Positions 15,830-25,329 are shown, counted from the stretch's first letter. The stretch: DNA of 64,000 nt from Corynebacterium aurimucosum (GCF_030408555.1 NZ_CP047048.1:124001-188000), one strand, 5' to 3'. Translations and numbers: made by a program. The notes: generated by a model not told the origin, from the letters alone.

Positions 15830-16897
15830 ATGGCTACACCCGTTACCGTGCTGTCCGGATTTTTAGGCAGCGGAAAGACCACCCTTCTCAACCACCTGTT
15901 GGCCAACCGCGAGGGGCGCAAGCTGGCGGTCATCGTTAATGACTTTTCCGAGGTCAATATCGATGCCGCCCTCGTCGCTGGCGAGGTCCATCTTGAAAGC
16001 GGCGAAGACCGCTTCGTTGAGCTCTCCAACGGCTGCATTTGCTGTACCTTGCGCGAGGACCTCATCGAGTCCGTCGGCAAGCTGGCCCGTTCCGGCCGTT
16101 TCGATCAGATCGTCATCGAATCCACCGGTATTTCCGAGCCCATGCCCGTCGCCGCCACCTTTGAGTGGAAGTTTGAAGACGGCGCCACGCTTGCCGACGT
16201 TGCCCCCATCGACACCATGGTCTCCCTCGTGGATGCCTCCACGTTCCTTTCTCAATTACGCCGTGGCCGCAGCTTGGTCTCTGAGAATATCGAGGCCACG
16301 CCTGATGACGACCGCACCATCGCCGACCTGCTTGTGGACCAGGTCGAATTCGCCGATCTCATTCTCGTGACGAAGACCGACCTGGTGGAGGCCGCCGAAA
16401 CCGAACGCGTCATCGCCACCGTGCGCGCCATGAACCCCCGCGCTCGCGTCGTGCCCGTAACCAACGGGGTTATCGACCCTGCGCTGGTCCTTGACGCCCA
16501 TCTTTATGACACTGCAACCGCCGCGGCCTACCACGGTTATGTCGAAGAGCTGGCTAACCCGCACACTCCGGAAACTGAGGAATACGGCATTTCCTCCGTG
16601 GTCTTCCGCTCTGATCGGCCTTTTAATCGTGAGCGCTTGCTGGCTGCGTTGAGGGGCAGCACCGGCCTGGTGCGTTCGAAAGGTTATTGCTGGATTGACA
16701 CCGACCTGCGCGTGGCTCATGCCTGGCAGCAAGCAGGGCCCAACCTGCAAATTATGCCGGCGTCATTGTGGGCGGCCAACGGGGTTACTCCCGGCACGGA
16801 GTTGGTGCTCATTGGAATCGACTTCGATCACGAGTCCACCCTGCAGGCTTTCAGCGACGCCGTGCTTTCCGACGCCGAAGTCGCCGCCCTTGTTTAG
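15830..16897 (+). CDS. COG0523 / CobW-like metallochaperone GTPase, probably zinc-responsive
   Basis: A 355-aa G3E-family GTPase. Walker A is GFLGSGKT at residues 10-17, the metal-binding CxCC motif is C69-I-C71-C72 ([11 protein letters not shown]), a conserved ESTGISEP switch lies at about residues 101-108, and TKTD near 180 serves as the base-recognition loop. The C-terminal CobW_C domain starts near residue 255 ([16 protein letters not shown]). COG0523 proteins insert or deliver metals; those under Zur control (YciC/ZagA/ZNG1 type) serve zinc homeostasis. The Zur-like box immediately upstream makes zinc the likely metal. Cobalamin genes are absent here, which argues against CobW proper. 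It appears leaderless. Confidence 0.87.
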   Translation: MATPVTVLSGFLGSGKTTLLNHLLANREGRKLAVIVNDFSEVNIDAALVAGEVHLESGEDRFVELSNGCICCTLREDLIESVGKLARSGRFDQIVIESTGISEPMPVAATFEWKFEDGATLADVAPIDTMVSLVDASTFLSQLRRGRSLVSENIEATPDDDRTIADLLVDQVEFADLILVTKTDLVEAAETERVIATVRAMNPRARVVPVTNGVIDPALVLDAHLYDTATAAAYHGYVEELANPHTPETEEYGISSVVFRSDRPFNRERLLAALRGSTGLVRSKGYCWIDTDLRVAHAWQQAGPNLQIMPASLWAANGVTPGTELVLIGIDFDHESTLQAFSDAVLSDAEVAALV

Positions 16898-16972
16898 CTC
16901 GTCATTAAGGTGAACACGGGGTGAATTGCTATGCCCATTCCCTGGGGCGAAAACATGCATTGACATCGGGAT

Positions 16973-17001
16973 TTGTTAGTTCTCTGGAGTGTGGGTATAG
17001 T
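16973..17001 (+). promoter_or_regulatory. Probable promoter of tRNA-Arg(ACG)
   Basis: TTGTTA (16973-16978), a 17-bp spacer and TATAGT (16996-17001) lie 62 bp before the tRNA. Confidence 0.5.
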
Positions 17002-17063
17002 TATTCCTCGTTGCACAGCAGAGCGCACACGCTCCGGCGTCAAGCACTGCAAACCAACGGACT

Positions 17064-17136
17064 GCGCCCGTAGCTCAACGGATAGAGCATCTGACTACGG
17101 ATCAGAAGGTTGGGGGTTCGAATCCCTCCGGGCGCA
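17064..17136 (+). tRNA. tRNA-Arg(ACG)
   Basis: The acceptor stem GCGCCCG pairs with CGGGCGC (17129-17135), with discriminator A. The D arm has TAGCTCAACGGATAGAGCA. Anticodon loop C-T-ACG-G-A has ACG at 17097-17099, and the T arm is GGGGGTTCGAATCCC. A34 would be deaminated to inosine by TadA, whose gene is also in this window. CCA is not encoded. Confidence 0.96.
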
Positions 17137-17147
17137 CAAAATTGCAG

Positions 17148-17180
17148 GTCAGACCCACTTTGCGAGGGTCTGACTTTTTT
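17148..17180 (+). terminator. Rho-independent terminator after tRNA-Arg(ACG)
   Basis: GTCAGACCC pairs perfectly with GGGTCTGAC and is followed by TTTTTT. Confidence 0.9.
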
Positions 17181-17648
17181 GCTTCTTGCGAATCCCCTGC
17201 ACAGGGCGATATTCACAACCGACATATGTATCCCGCCCACGTGCATGTTTCGGGGGAGATATTGCACGCTAATGGCGCGGAACTCATGGGGCGCTGCGCG
17301 CGAATTGCCAAGCGGATGCTGCCAGGCTACCCGCCTGGGCCCAGTTAAGCCTAGGGCGCTTAACCTTGTAGCTATAAGAAGAGAAGCCTCTAGATTTCGA
17401 GGAGGGGAGAGCGGCTCTAGCTTCGGCAGTAATCGCGCATGGGCACTGCAACAGTCATCTGCTGTCTGCGTATCAGGCGGCCATTTTGCCTGAGGGGGAT
17501 GGACGGCTCTTTCCTTTAGCAGGGGGAGTCTGCTCAAGGGTTTCTCGAGCGGGCACCGGGGAGGTAATTCCTTCACGCTCGTTCAAAAATGAGAAAATAT
17601 ATATGTAGATGAAATGCAAATAATAGTTTAAGGTGGTTTGGCGTAACT
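17181..17648. other. Long intergenic stretch, no gene seen
   Basis: About 470 bp between the tRNA terminator and the NRPS-like gene. I see no credible open frame; a minus-strand frame here runs through the tRNA gene and is not coding. It contains a short GC hairpin (GCCAGGC-TACCC-GCCTGGGC, near 17321-17340) without a T tail, and becomes strongly A+T-rich from about 17580, which probably holds the promoter of the next gene. This is the left edge of an A+T-richer block. Confidence 0.5.
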
Positions 17649-17660
17649 TTTCCTAGGAAA
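17649..17660. promoter_or_regulatory. 12-bp palindrome overlapping the ribosome site of the NRPS-like gene
   Basis: TTTCCTAGGAAA is a perfect palindrome whose right half contains the AGGAAA Shine-Dalgarno sequence, 4 bp before the ATG at 17665. It could be a protein site or a small mRNA structure that masks the ribosome site. Confidence 0.35.
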
Positions 17661-17664
17661 GCTG

Positions 17665-20600
17665 ATGCCTGTTAAGAAAGGCAGAATTTTGACTTACGAA
17701 AGCTCCCCGTGCATGTCGCCTGTGGATCACTCTGAGTACGCCATTTTTGGGACTGAGGACGTGCCAGAGCCTCGGACATTGGTAGATATTTTTGAAGCTA
17801 CGGTTGATGCTTATCCCAATGAAATTGCGCTCGAGGCATCTGAGCAGCTTACGTACCGCGAGCTTGCCCAACGGGTAGAGGCGCAGGTGCAGCGTCTCAA
17901 CAGTATTGGTGTTGGGCCTGGCGATCGCGTGGGCATCAGGGTGCCGTCAGGGACGCTAGATCTATACATTGCTATTCTGTCCACTCTGTGTGCGGGCGCC
18001 GCCTACGTGCCCGTGGATTGGGACGATCCTGACTCGCGTGCCGATACTGTGTGGGAAGAAGCGGACGTTACTGCTGTCTACGGGGCTGAGCTCTCGCTGG
18101 AATTGCAGAAAGAATCTCAAGAAGGAGTGGAACAAAAGGCGCCGACGTTGGGCGATGATGCCTGGATTATTTTTACGTCTGGTTCCACTGGAAAGCCCAA
18201 GGGCGTAGCAATCACACACCGTTCTGCTGCGGCATTAGTAGACGCAGAGTCGCGTATGTACCTCACCGATGAACCGCTCGGCCCCGGAGATCGGGTTATG
18301 GCTGGTCTTTCCGTGGCGTTCGATGCTTCCTGTGAAGAAATGTGGTTGGCATGGCGGTATGGAGCTGCATTGGTAGCCGCACCACGCGATATCGTGCGTT
18401 CTGCTGATGCTTTGGGAAAGTGGATCACCGATCATGACATCACAGCTATATCTACGGTGCCAACACTGGCTTCCTTCTGGTCTACCAAATCACTTGAGAA
18501 AGTTCGTCTTCTCATCTTTGGCGGTGAGGCTCTGCCGCAAGAGCTGATTAATCGACTAGCAACTCCAGGTAGGGAGCTCTGGAATACCTACGGCCCCACC
18601 GAAGCTACTGTTATTTGCTCCGGGCACCGGATGGTTCCGATGGACAGTGACACGCCTGTTCGTATTGGGCGCCCCACTCCAGGTTGGCAATTAGCCGTGA
18701 TTGACCCAGAGACAGAAGAACCAGTCCGTTGGGGAGAAACTGGAGAACTTGTGGTCACCGGTGTAGGCCTCGGGCGTTATCTGGATAAAGAAAAGGATGC
18801 AAAAACTTACGCACCGATTCAGGCGCTAGAGTGGCAACGTGCCTATCGCACTGGAGACCTTGTTGTAGCAGAGACAGAAGGACTCATTTTTGCCGGCCGC
18901 AATGACGATCAAATCAAGTTCGGCGGCCGTCGTATGGAGCTGGGAGAAATTGATCGTGCGCTTGCTGGCGCTCCCGGTGTTCTAGCCGCTGCAGCAGCTA
19001 AGCAAAAGACTCCAGCCGGTTCTGATGTCATTGTTGGCTACATTGTCCCTGATGGGGAGATTTCGATGGCTGACACTAGACGTCATCTTGCGACTGTGCT
19101 GCCGGGTGGCATTGCCCCGACATTATGCTTTGTCGATTCCCTGCCAACCAAAACCTCCGGCAAAGTGGATCGTAAGGCCCTTCCATGGCCTTTACCGGAT
19201 TCCGACGACTTTGGCTCTGAGTTGCCTGCCAATCTGCAGTGGCTAGCTGAAAAGTGGTCGGATCAGCTAGGCAAGATTCCAATGGACGAGGGATCGAATT
19301 TCTTCGATCTGGGTGGTTCCTCTGTGGCTATTGCGAAGCTCGCAGTAGAACTGCGCAGTGACTATCCCACCTTAGATATTGGTGCGTTGTACGAAAACCC
19401 CACCCTTTCTGGCATGGCGGAATACGTTTCAGGACTCAAGCAATCCTCCGGTGAACGGCGTATGCCAGGCAAGATGCCATGGTGGTCGGGACTTTTCCAA
19501 ACGGCGGTCGTTTGTCTAATCTACGTGCTAAACGCGGCACGCTATATTGTGGGATCCTTGCTAGTTGTTTGGGCGTTGAAGTTCTTCTTTAATGCTGCTT
19601 GGGTGCCGGGAATTTCTTTTTGGCCGCTCGCCGTCGGGTGGTTCTTGCTCTTTTCGGTTCCTGGAAAAATAGCGCAAATTACCATCGTCGCTAGGCTAGC
19701 CACCGCTGGGATAAAACCCGGAGTTTATAGCCGAGGAGGCTGGACTCATTTGCGCGTATGGGCAGCAGAGCGGTTCCTCACATTTCTTAAGCTAGAACCA
19801 ATTTTGGGTACTCCTTTAGCACCCTTGCTGTTCCGCCTATTTGGGTGCACCGTGGGACGGGGTGCACAGTTGGCTACTTTTCCGCCTGTAACGGGTCTTG
19901 CCGAGATCGGTGACTACGCCGCCCTTGAACAGGAAGTAGATATAAACGGTTATTGGATTGATGGCGATGAAGTTCATATTGGTAAAATCGCTGTTGGCAA
20001 CGGTGCGCGCCTAGGATTGCGCACTTTCGTTCACCCGGGCGTTCACGTTGGAGATTATGCAGAAGTCTTGCCTGGATCTGCGGTAAGCATTGATGTCCCG
20101 AGTGGACAGCTATATGGTGGGTCGCCGCTATCCCACCACGGTGAGGCTGGATTAACCTGGCCGGGGATTCATCCGGAAAGGGCGGCTGTTGAAGGCACAG
20201 TGGCAAAGGTAAGTACCTTTGGGATGCGGATCCTGTACTTCTTGAGCCTAGGATGGATGTCGCTGCTCCCAGTACTGGCTATTCTTCCGGGCTTGCTGGT
20301 GATTCTGCCGCAGGTTGTGAAACACGAGCGTTACGAAGAGGTATTTCCACTGTTGGCACTATGGGTGCCAGTATTTACCTTGTTGACAGTATTGTCATGG
20401 GTCACGCTTGTGATTTTTTCGGTACGTCTTTGCTCTGTGTTCATTAAGCCGGGGTATTTCCTCCAGCAATCTTCTACTGGCTGGGCTCTTTGGCTCACGC
20501 ACAGTTTGTTGCAAAAGACTTTGACCTCTACCTACTTTCTCTATGCAGGGTGGATTACTCCAGCATTCATGCGGATGCTTGGGGCCCGTGTGGGTGAAAA

Positions 20601-21648
20601 CACCGAAATTTCCACGGTAGAAACCATCCCGCATCTAACGTCTATAGGGAATCATTGCTTCCTTGCCGATCACTCCCTATGTACATCTGCGCGCTACCGA
20701 GGAGGCTGGGTGCATGTTGGGACGACAGTAATCGGTGATGGTTCCTTTGTCGGAAACTCTGGAATTGTCGGTGCTGACCACGATCTCCCGACAGATTCGC
20801 TCATTGCTGTTTTATCCTCCACCCCAGAACGTCCAGCGCGTGGCTCCTCTTGGCTAGGTCGATCCGTTCGACAGATTCCACGTTCACAGGTGAGCGCGGA
20901 TAAGGAACAAACTTTTAATCCCCCGCATTATCTTAAGTTTGCCCGTGCTTTCGTGGAGCTGTTTCGATTCGTCCCAGCGATTATCGCCGCTTACTTAGAT
21001 CTGTTTATCGTGTGGGTCGGGACCATTGTGTATATGCATTGGGGTATGGATGCTGCCGGAATGCGTGCTGTTGTGCTGCTATCCACGCCGATTGTTCTGG
21101 CTGCCGGCGTTATTGCAAGCTTGCTGCCAATCCTTGTAAAGTGGGCTCTTGTAGGAAAATTCCGAGCTGGAAATCACACCTTATTCTCCACGTTCGTATG
21201 GCGCGGTGAACTTGTTGACAACTTTACTGAAATGCTTGCAGTTCCTTCACTTGTCCGTATGTCGCTCGGTTCGCCTTTGTTCAATTGGTGGGCGCGCCTC
21301 ATGGGGACGCGTATTGGCAAGCATGTGTGGTGTGAAACGTGGTGGTTGCCCGAATTTGATCTCATCACCATCGAAGATAGGGCCACCGTAAATCGAGGCA
21401 CCGTCCTGCAGACCCATCTGTTTCATGACCGTGTGATGGCACTTGAAAAAGTGCACATCAAATGCGGCGCAACGCTAGGTGCTAATAGTTTCATGCTTCC
21501 CGGCTCCGCACTTGGTGAGCGTGTCACTGTACATCCAGGTTCTTTGGTGCTGCGCCAAGATGAAGTTCCGCGGGACACGATCTGGCAAGGCAACCCCATT
21601 TCTGCCTTGGATGAACCGGTCGAGCAATTGATCTCGAAGCCAAACTGA
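17665..21648 (+). CDS. NRPS-like adenylation-carrier-membrane protein, epsilon-polylysine-synthetase-type architecture
   Basis: A 1327-aa protein. Residues about 30-520 are an amino-acid adenylation domain: A3 core IIFTSGSTGKPKGVAITH, the substrate-aspartate region AFDASCEEMW, A5 NTYGPTEAT, A7 YRTGDL, A8 NDDQIKFGGRRMELGEID. A carrier domain with phosphopantetheine serine in FFDLGGSSVAIAKL lies near residue 550. The rest (about 610-1327) alternates membrane helices with left-handed beta-helix segments (near 775-810, 1025-1045 and 1265-1295). There is no condensation or thioesterase domain. This A-T-membrane-tandem layout is that of Pls, the epsilon-poly-L-lysine synthetase family. It probably activates an amino acid and builds a homopolymer or conjugate at the membrane; the substrate is unknown. 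Codon use is more A/T-rich than in the flanking genes. Confidence 0.82.
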   Translation: MPVKKGRILTYESSPCMSPVDHSEYAIFGTEDVPEPRTLVDIFEATVDAYPNEIALEASEQLTYRELAQRVEAQVQRLNSIGVGPGDRVGIRVPSGTLDLYIAILSTLCAGAAYVPVDWDDPDSRADTVWEEADVTAVYGAELSLELQKESQEGVEQKAPTLGDDAWIIFTSGSTGKPKGVAITHRSAAALVDAESRMYLTDEPLGPGDRVMAGLSVAFDASCEEMWLAWRYGAALVAAPRDIVRSADALGKWITDHDITAISTVPTLASFWSTKSLEKVRLLIFGGEALPQELINRLATPGRELWNTYGPTEATVICSGHRMVPMDSDTPVRIGRPTPGWQLAVIDPETEEPVRWGETGELVVTGVGLGRYLDKEKDAKTYAPIQALEWQRAYRTGDLVVAETEGLIFAGRNDDQIKFGGRRMELGEIDRALAGAPGVLAAAAAKQKTPAGSDVIVGYIVPDGEISMADTRRHLATVLPGGIAPTLCFVDSLPTKTSGKVDRKALPWPLPDSDDFGSELPANLQWLAEKWSDQLGKIPMDEGSNFFDLGGSSVAIAKLAVELRSDYPTLDIGALYENPTLSGMAEYVSGLKQSSGERRMPGKMPWWSGLFQTAVVCLIYVLNAARYIVGSLLVVWALKFFFNAAWVPGISFWPLAVGWFLLFSVPGKIAQITIVARLATAGIKPGVYSRGGWTHLRVWAAERFLTFLKLEPILGTPLAPLLFRLFGCTVGRGAQLATFPPVTGLAEIGDYAALEQEVDINGYWIDGDEVHIGKIAVGNGARLGLRTFVHPGVHVGDYAEVLPGSAVSIDVPSGQLYGGSPLSHHGEAGLTWPGIHPERAAVEGTVAKVSTFGMRILYFLSLGWMSLLPVLAILPGLLVILPQVVKHERYEEVFPLLALWVPVFTLLTVLSWVTLVIFSVRLCSVFIKPGYFLQQSSTGWALWLTHSLLQKTLTSTYFLYAGWITPAFMRMLGARVGENTEISTVETIPHLTSIGNHCFLADHSLCTSARYRGGWVHVGTTVIGDGSFVGNSGIVGADHDLPTDSLIAVLSSTPERPARGSSWLGRSVRQIPRSQVSADKEQTFNPPHYLKFARAFVELFRFVPAIIAAYLDLFIVWVGTIVYMHWGMDAAGMRAVVLLSTPIVLAAGVIASLLPILVKWALVGKFRAGNHTLFSTFVWRGELVDNFTEMLAVPSLVRMSLGSPLFNWWARLMGTRIGKHVWCETWWLPEFDLITIEDRATVNRGTVLQTHLFHDRVMALEKVHIKCGATLGANSFMLPGSALGERVTVHPGSLVLRQDEVPRDTIWQGNPISALDEPVEQLISKPN

Positions 21649-21706
21649 AACTTTAAGTAGTTCCCCTCAACAGACTAATTCCATTTCGTGCAGAGAAAGG
21701 TTCATT

Positions 21707-23065
21707 GTGACCGGACAAAACACGCCCCCAGAAACCACACAGAATCGCCCCACGCCTGGCCCCACGGATGTCCGTCCCATCTGGGATGGAGAGAAAGAGA
21801 AGCTGCCAGCCAGCATTTCCGAATTAAGCGATCCGGGTCCCCCTACATGGAGTACTGACCGCGCTTTCGGCCCACGTTTTAGCCCGAATCGAATCGTCGG
21901 GCTTGACGCTGCTCGTGGTGTCGCGATTATCGGAATGATTGCCGTACATATTCTTCCCTCCTCTAATGAATACACAGGAGAACCAACCGCAATTTGGAAG
22001 ATGTGCGCTGGCAATTCTGCTGCACTTTTCGCAGTGTTGGCAGGAATATCCGTAGCTTTAATGACAGGTGCCAATAACCCGCATGTAGGCATAAAGTGGC
22101 GTCGCAGCTGTGTTTCATTAATAACCCGCGCTCTGCTTATTCTGGGAATTGGCCTAGCACTGGACCAGTTTGACGTAGATGTCTATAATATTCTGCCCTA
22201 CTATGGCTTGATGTTTCTTCTCGCAGTACCTTTAACTCGACTGCGGATATGGCACCTTTTGTCGCTTTCCCTACTGTTTGCTTTTATTGGTCCATTAGTA
22301 ATTTTCGCTACTAATTCGAGGGTGGTTTATCTAACCACGCTTAATCCGAGTTTCTACGACGTATTTGAAACTCCGCTCGACGTTGTTATCACCTTGCTAA
22401 TAGGCGGGACATATCCTGCGATTACCTGGATGGCGTACTTGTGCTTAGGCATGGCCGTGTGCCGTATGAACTTAAAATGGCTAACGACTCAGATCCGTCT
22501 CACTGTATGCGGTGGACTTATTGCTGCTTCTAGCGCCATATTCACTACTTTTGCACTTGATTACGGCGGCGGTTTTGCGAAACTATATGGGCAAACCGAT
22601 GGTTACGGTGCACACGATATTCTAGAGATATTTAAATTCGGCCCCGATGGGCACCTTCCCACTGACACCGCATGGTGGCTGGCGATTAGTGGTCCGCATA
22701 CAGAAACAACTCCCTCGATCATGCTTTCTGCAGGCGTCGCCTTGTTCGTAATTGGGGTCCTGCTTGTGATTTCGCGAACGCTATCGGGATTACTTTTCCC
22801 TCTTATTACCGCTGGCTCAATGTCGATGACTTTGTATGTCTCCCACTTGCTGTTGTTCGTTCCTTTCCTGGAGTCCATTCATGAACATGCCGTCATATGG
22901 TTTTTCGCCCAAATTGTATCCATGATGCTTCTTTCTTCGGCATGGTATTTCACGGTAGGGAAAGGCCCCCTTGAATCACTGATGGCAATGATTTGTCGCC
23001 GAATTGGGAAAATGGTGGTTCCCCCTTCGCCGGAACCCGTTAACGTTCCATTGCAAGATAAATAG
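21707..23065 (+). CDS. Membrane acyltransferase-like protein (HGSNAT/DUF1624 with DUF418-like C-terminus)
   Basis: A 452-aa protein. It has a 60-residue polar N-terminus, then RIVGLDAARGVAIIGMIAVHIL, the first helix signature of the heparan-alpha-glucosaminide N-acetyltransferase/DUF1624 family, and about 10 hydrophobic segments ending with MSMTLYVSHLLLFVPF, a DUF418-type motif. Such proteins acylate surface or secreted molecules, or are of unknown role. GTG start behind AGAAAGG. It is 58 bp after the NRPS-like gene, shares its low G+C, and probably modifies or exports its product (inference). A G+C-rich paralogue follows. Confidence 0.75.
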   Translation: MTGQNTPPETTQNRPTPGPTDVRPIWDGEKEKLPASISELSDPGPPTWSTDRAFGPRFSPNRIVGLDAARGVAIIGMIAVHILPSSNEYTGEPTAIWKMCAGNSAALFAVLAGISVALMTGANNPHVGIKWRRSCVSLITRALLILGIGLALDQFDVDVYNILPYYGLMFLLAVPLTRLRIWHLLSLSLLFAFIGPLVIFATNSRVVYLTTLNPSFYDVFETPLDVVITLLIGGTYPAITWMAYLCLGMAVCRMNLKWLTTQIRLTVCGGLIAASSAIFTTFALDYGGGFAKLYGQTDGYGAHDILEIFKFGPDGHLPTDTAWWLAISGPHTETTPSIMLSAGVALFVIGVLLVISRTLSGLLFPLITAGSMSMTLYVSHLLLFVPFLESIHEHAVIWFFAQIVSMMLLSSAWYFTVGKGPLESLMAMICRRIGKMVVPPSPEPVNVPLQDK

Positions 23066-23215
23066 GGGGCATTTCTAGCACTGGTACGGTGGCTGTCACA
23101 TCGTAGATGAGCGTGGCTTAACACGGCGTGATGAAAGGACTATCGCCCTTAGCCGTTGAGACGCATATCACGCAGCGCTGAGTGAAATGCAGAGCTGAAA
23201 ACGCACACAAATAGG

Positions 23216-23244
23216 AAGACCGGCCAGAGCCACTGGTCGGTCTT
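23216..23244 (+). terminator. Strong hairpin between the two acyltransferase-like genes
   Basis: AAGACCGGCCAG and CTGGTCGGTCTT pair over 12 bp with one G-U and a 5-nt loop. A weakly T-rich tail follows (TCGACGTTTTCG). It probably ends the low-G+C operon, although it lies only 31 bp before the next GTG start and could act as an attenuator. Confidence 0.6.
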
Positions 23245-23275
23245 TCGACGTTTTCGACTGCAAGGAGATGAATAG

Positions 23276-24181
23276 GTGTCAGCGCGCGCCCGAATAGTGG
23301 GCCTTGATATTGCACGTTCCTTGGCCATCATCGGGATGATTATTCTGCACATGGCCAACCTGGTGTGGAGCACCAAAGTGGTGCTCTCCGGGCTGCCGGC
23401 GGCGGGGTTCGCCATCATTGCAGGTACCACGATGATGATTCTTGCCCGTGACTACTCGCTGCGGGTCTTCCTCAAGCTGGTTACCCGCGGCCTGCTCGTC
23501 ATGCTCATCGGCGTGGTTCTACTGCCCGTGGGCGGTGAGATTCAGGTGGTGCTCGTGGTCATGGGCGCGGCCATGGCTCTCACCGCCTGGGTGCCGCCGC
23601 TGGCCACCGGCTGGAAGGTCCTGCTTTTCGCGCTGGCTACCGCGGGGGCCACGGTGCTATACGCGCCGTACACCCTCCCGCAGGTCTACCCCCTCGTGGC
23701 GTTCCTGGCGTACATGGTGGCGGGCATGCTGCTTTACGACGTCTACCTCACCCGCCCCACCCGCACCCAAGCCATCACGACCACGGTGGCCGTCGTCGTT
23801 ACTGGCATCGGTCTGTGGCAGCGCTTCAACCCGGATATCCCTGGCTGGCTACGTTTTACCGGGCATACGGGTGTGCTTGGTGAAATCCTTCTCTCCGTGG
23901 CGGTCACCGCGGTGGTGCTGCACCTGTGCCTGATCATTGGCCGTCAGCTGCCGCGCTTGACCTTCCCCTTTGCGGCATTGGGCTCGATGTCCTTGACCAT
24001 CTATATCCTGCACATTCTCACCGCACGCTATTGGCAGGCGCATGTTTCGCTGCACAACACCATGGCAGCAGTGGGCTTTGTGCTCGCATTCCTTTTGTTG
24101 AGCGCGCTGTGGAAGAAGTTCTTCGGAAAAGGCCCGGCTGAAAGGGCCGTGGCCTGGGTAATCAAGGAGGTAGCCGCGTAA
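23276..24181 (+). CDS. Smaller HGSNAT/DUF1624-like membrane protein
   Basis: A 301-aa protein with about 9 membrane segments. Its start, RIVGLDIARSLAIIGMIILHM, repeats the signature of the 452-aa neighbour, and the end has MSLTIYILHILTARYW followed by KKFFGKGPAERAVAWV, parallel to the neighbour's FTVGKGPLESLMAMI. It lacks the polar N-terminal extension and is G+C-rich in codon use, unlike that neighbour, so the two are diverged paralogues of different age or origin. GTG start behind AAGGAG. The stop overlaps the protease start (TAATG), so it is coupled to it. Confidence 0.75.
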   Translation: MSARARIVGLDIARSLAIIGMIILHMANLVWSTKVVLSGLPAAGFAIIAGTTMMILARDYSLRVFLKLVTRGLLVMLIGVVLLPVGGEIQVVLVVMGAAMALTAWVPPLATGWKVLLFALATAGATVLYAPYTLPQVYPLVAFLAYMVAGMLLYDVYLTRPTRTQAITTTVAVVVTGIGLWQRFNPDIPGWLRFTGHTGVLGEILLSVAVTAVVLHLCLIIGRQLPRLTFPFAALGSMSLTIYILHILTARYWQAHVSLHNTMAAVGFVLAFLLLSALWKKFFGKGPAERAVAWVIKEVAA

Positions 24182-25329
24182 TGAAGGCACGAAAAATAAC
24201 TGCTGTTGTGGCCAGCTCTCTAATCGTGGGGCTAGGCGCTGCGCCGGCCATGGCCTTGGAGTTTGCGCAGCCTGCTCCGCAATCGGAGGAAAGCGCCGCC
24301 GTGGCTGCGCTGCGCATGGGCAAGATCGGAAACTTCGGCGATTGCACCGGCACGCTGGTGGCCGAGCAGTGGGTGCTGACCGCCCGCCACTGTCTCGAAT
24401 CCGTCAATAACGAGGGCTCGCAAGCGCGCTTTGGCCAGGGCAAAGACACCCGCGTGTATGACGTGGACTCCTGGGCGGTTTCACCGACTATCGACGCCGG
24501 CCTTATGCACCTGACCGAACCTGTCGAGGGCATCAAGCCCGCCAAGCTCGCGGATGCGGTTCCCACCGCCGGCGACAAAGGCCACTTCTATGGCTGGAGT
24601 AGCAGCTCCCGAATGGCCCGCAAGGGTCAGCTGCCGATGGCCGAGATGGAAGTCGGCGAACTACTGTCTGGCGGCACCCCGCCGGCGAGCCCTGACGAGT
24701 CGGGCGAGAAAATGACGCCGGTAGCGCCAGGAGGAGAAGCGACTGCGCCGGGTGATTCCGGTGCTATGGCTCCTGGCGGCATGGCCGTTTCCGCCCCGAA
24801 CGGCCCTGGCGGAATGGTCGCTCCCGCCCCTGGCTCGCCCGACGCTCCCCAGGTGATGAAGGGCGGCGAGATGCCAGACATCACCTCGGGCCCAGGCGGT
24901 GCGGAAAGCATCCCAGCTGGTGAGCTTGGGGGAGTGGGGCCGATGATTGCCGCTGCCATCATGGACGTGAAGTCCCTCAATGGTGAAGGCATGCAGGGCG
25001 GCGACTCCGGCGGACCATTCTTCGTCAATGGCCACCTGGTGGGCGTGGCCACCGCGGGCACGTCGAATGCAGATCCGGACCTGCCTTCCCCGACTGCTGC
25101 TATCACGTCGGTGGTTGAGGTCCGCGACTGGATCGAGGACGTTACCAGTGGCCGCGATACCGACGGCGTTCTTAACGCCGACAACTCCCCGGCGCCGCCG
25201 ACCACAATGCAGGTCAGTGCCTTTGTCGCGTGGCCAGCGGGCATTGCGGCGGTAGTAGGACTTATCGCGATCGCCATCTTCTCGCGTGTGCTTAACCGCA
25301 AGTCTGGCGCTGAGAAGCGCACCAACTAG
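24181..25329 (+). CDS. Secreted, membrane-anchored trypsin-like serine protease
   Basis: A 382-aa S1-type protease. A signal peptide (about residues 1-25, ending APAMALE) is followed by the catalytic histidine H70 (VLTARHC), the likely aspartate D105 (SPTIDAGLMHL) and nucleophile S276 (QGGDSGGPFF). C55 and C71 can form the usual histidine-loop disulfide. Between about residues 160 and 250 the chymotrypsin fold is interrupted by a proline-, glycine- and methionine-rich insert. A C-terminal helix (about 344-367) with a basic tail anchors it. Its coupling to a DUF1624-like gene suggests an envelope role. The substrate is unknown. Confidence 0.85.
   Translation: MKARKITAVVASSLIVGLGAAPAMALEFAQPAPQSEESAAVAALRMGKIGNFGDCTGTLVAEQWVLTARHCLESVNNEGSQARFGQGKDTRVYDVDSWAVSPTIDAGLMHLTEPVEGIKPAKLADAVPTAGDKGHFYGWSSSSRMARKGQLPMAEMEVGELLSGGTPPASPDESGEKMTPVAPGGEATAPGDSGAMAPGGMAVSAPNGPGGMVAPAPGSPDAPQVMKGGEMPDITSGPGGAESIPAGELGGVGPMIAAAIMDVKSLNGEGMQGGDSGGPFFVNGHLVGVATAGTSNADPDLPSPTAAITSVVEVRDWIEDVTSGRDTDGVLNADNSPAPPTTMQVSAFVAWPAGIAAVVGLIAIAIFSRVLNRKSGAEKRTN

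Noticed and set aside
17040..17576. 178-codon minus-strand frame
   Set aside because: It runs through tRNA-Arg(ACG) and its terminator; not a protein gene.
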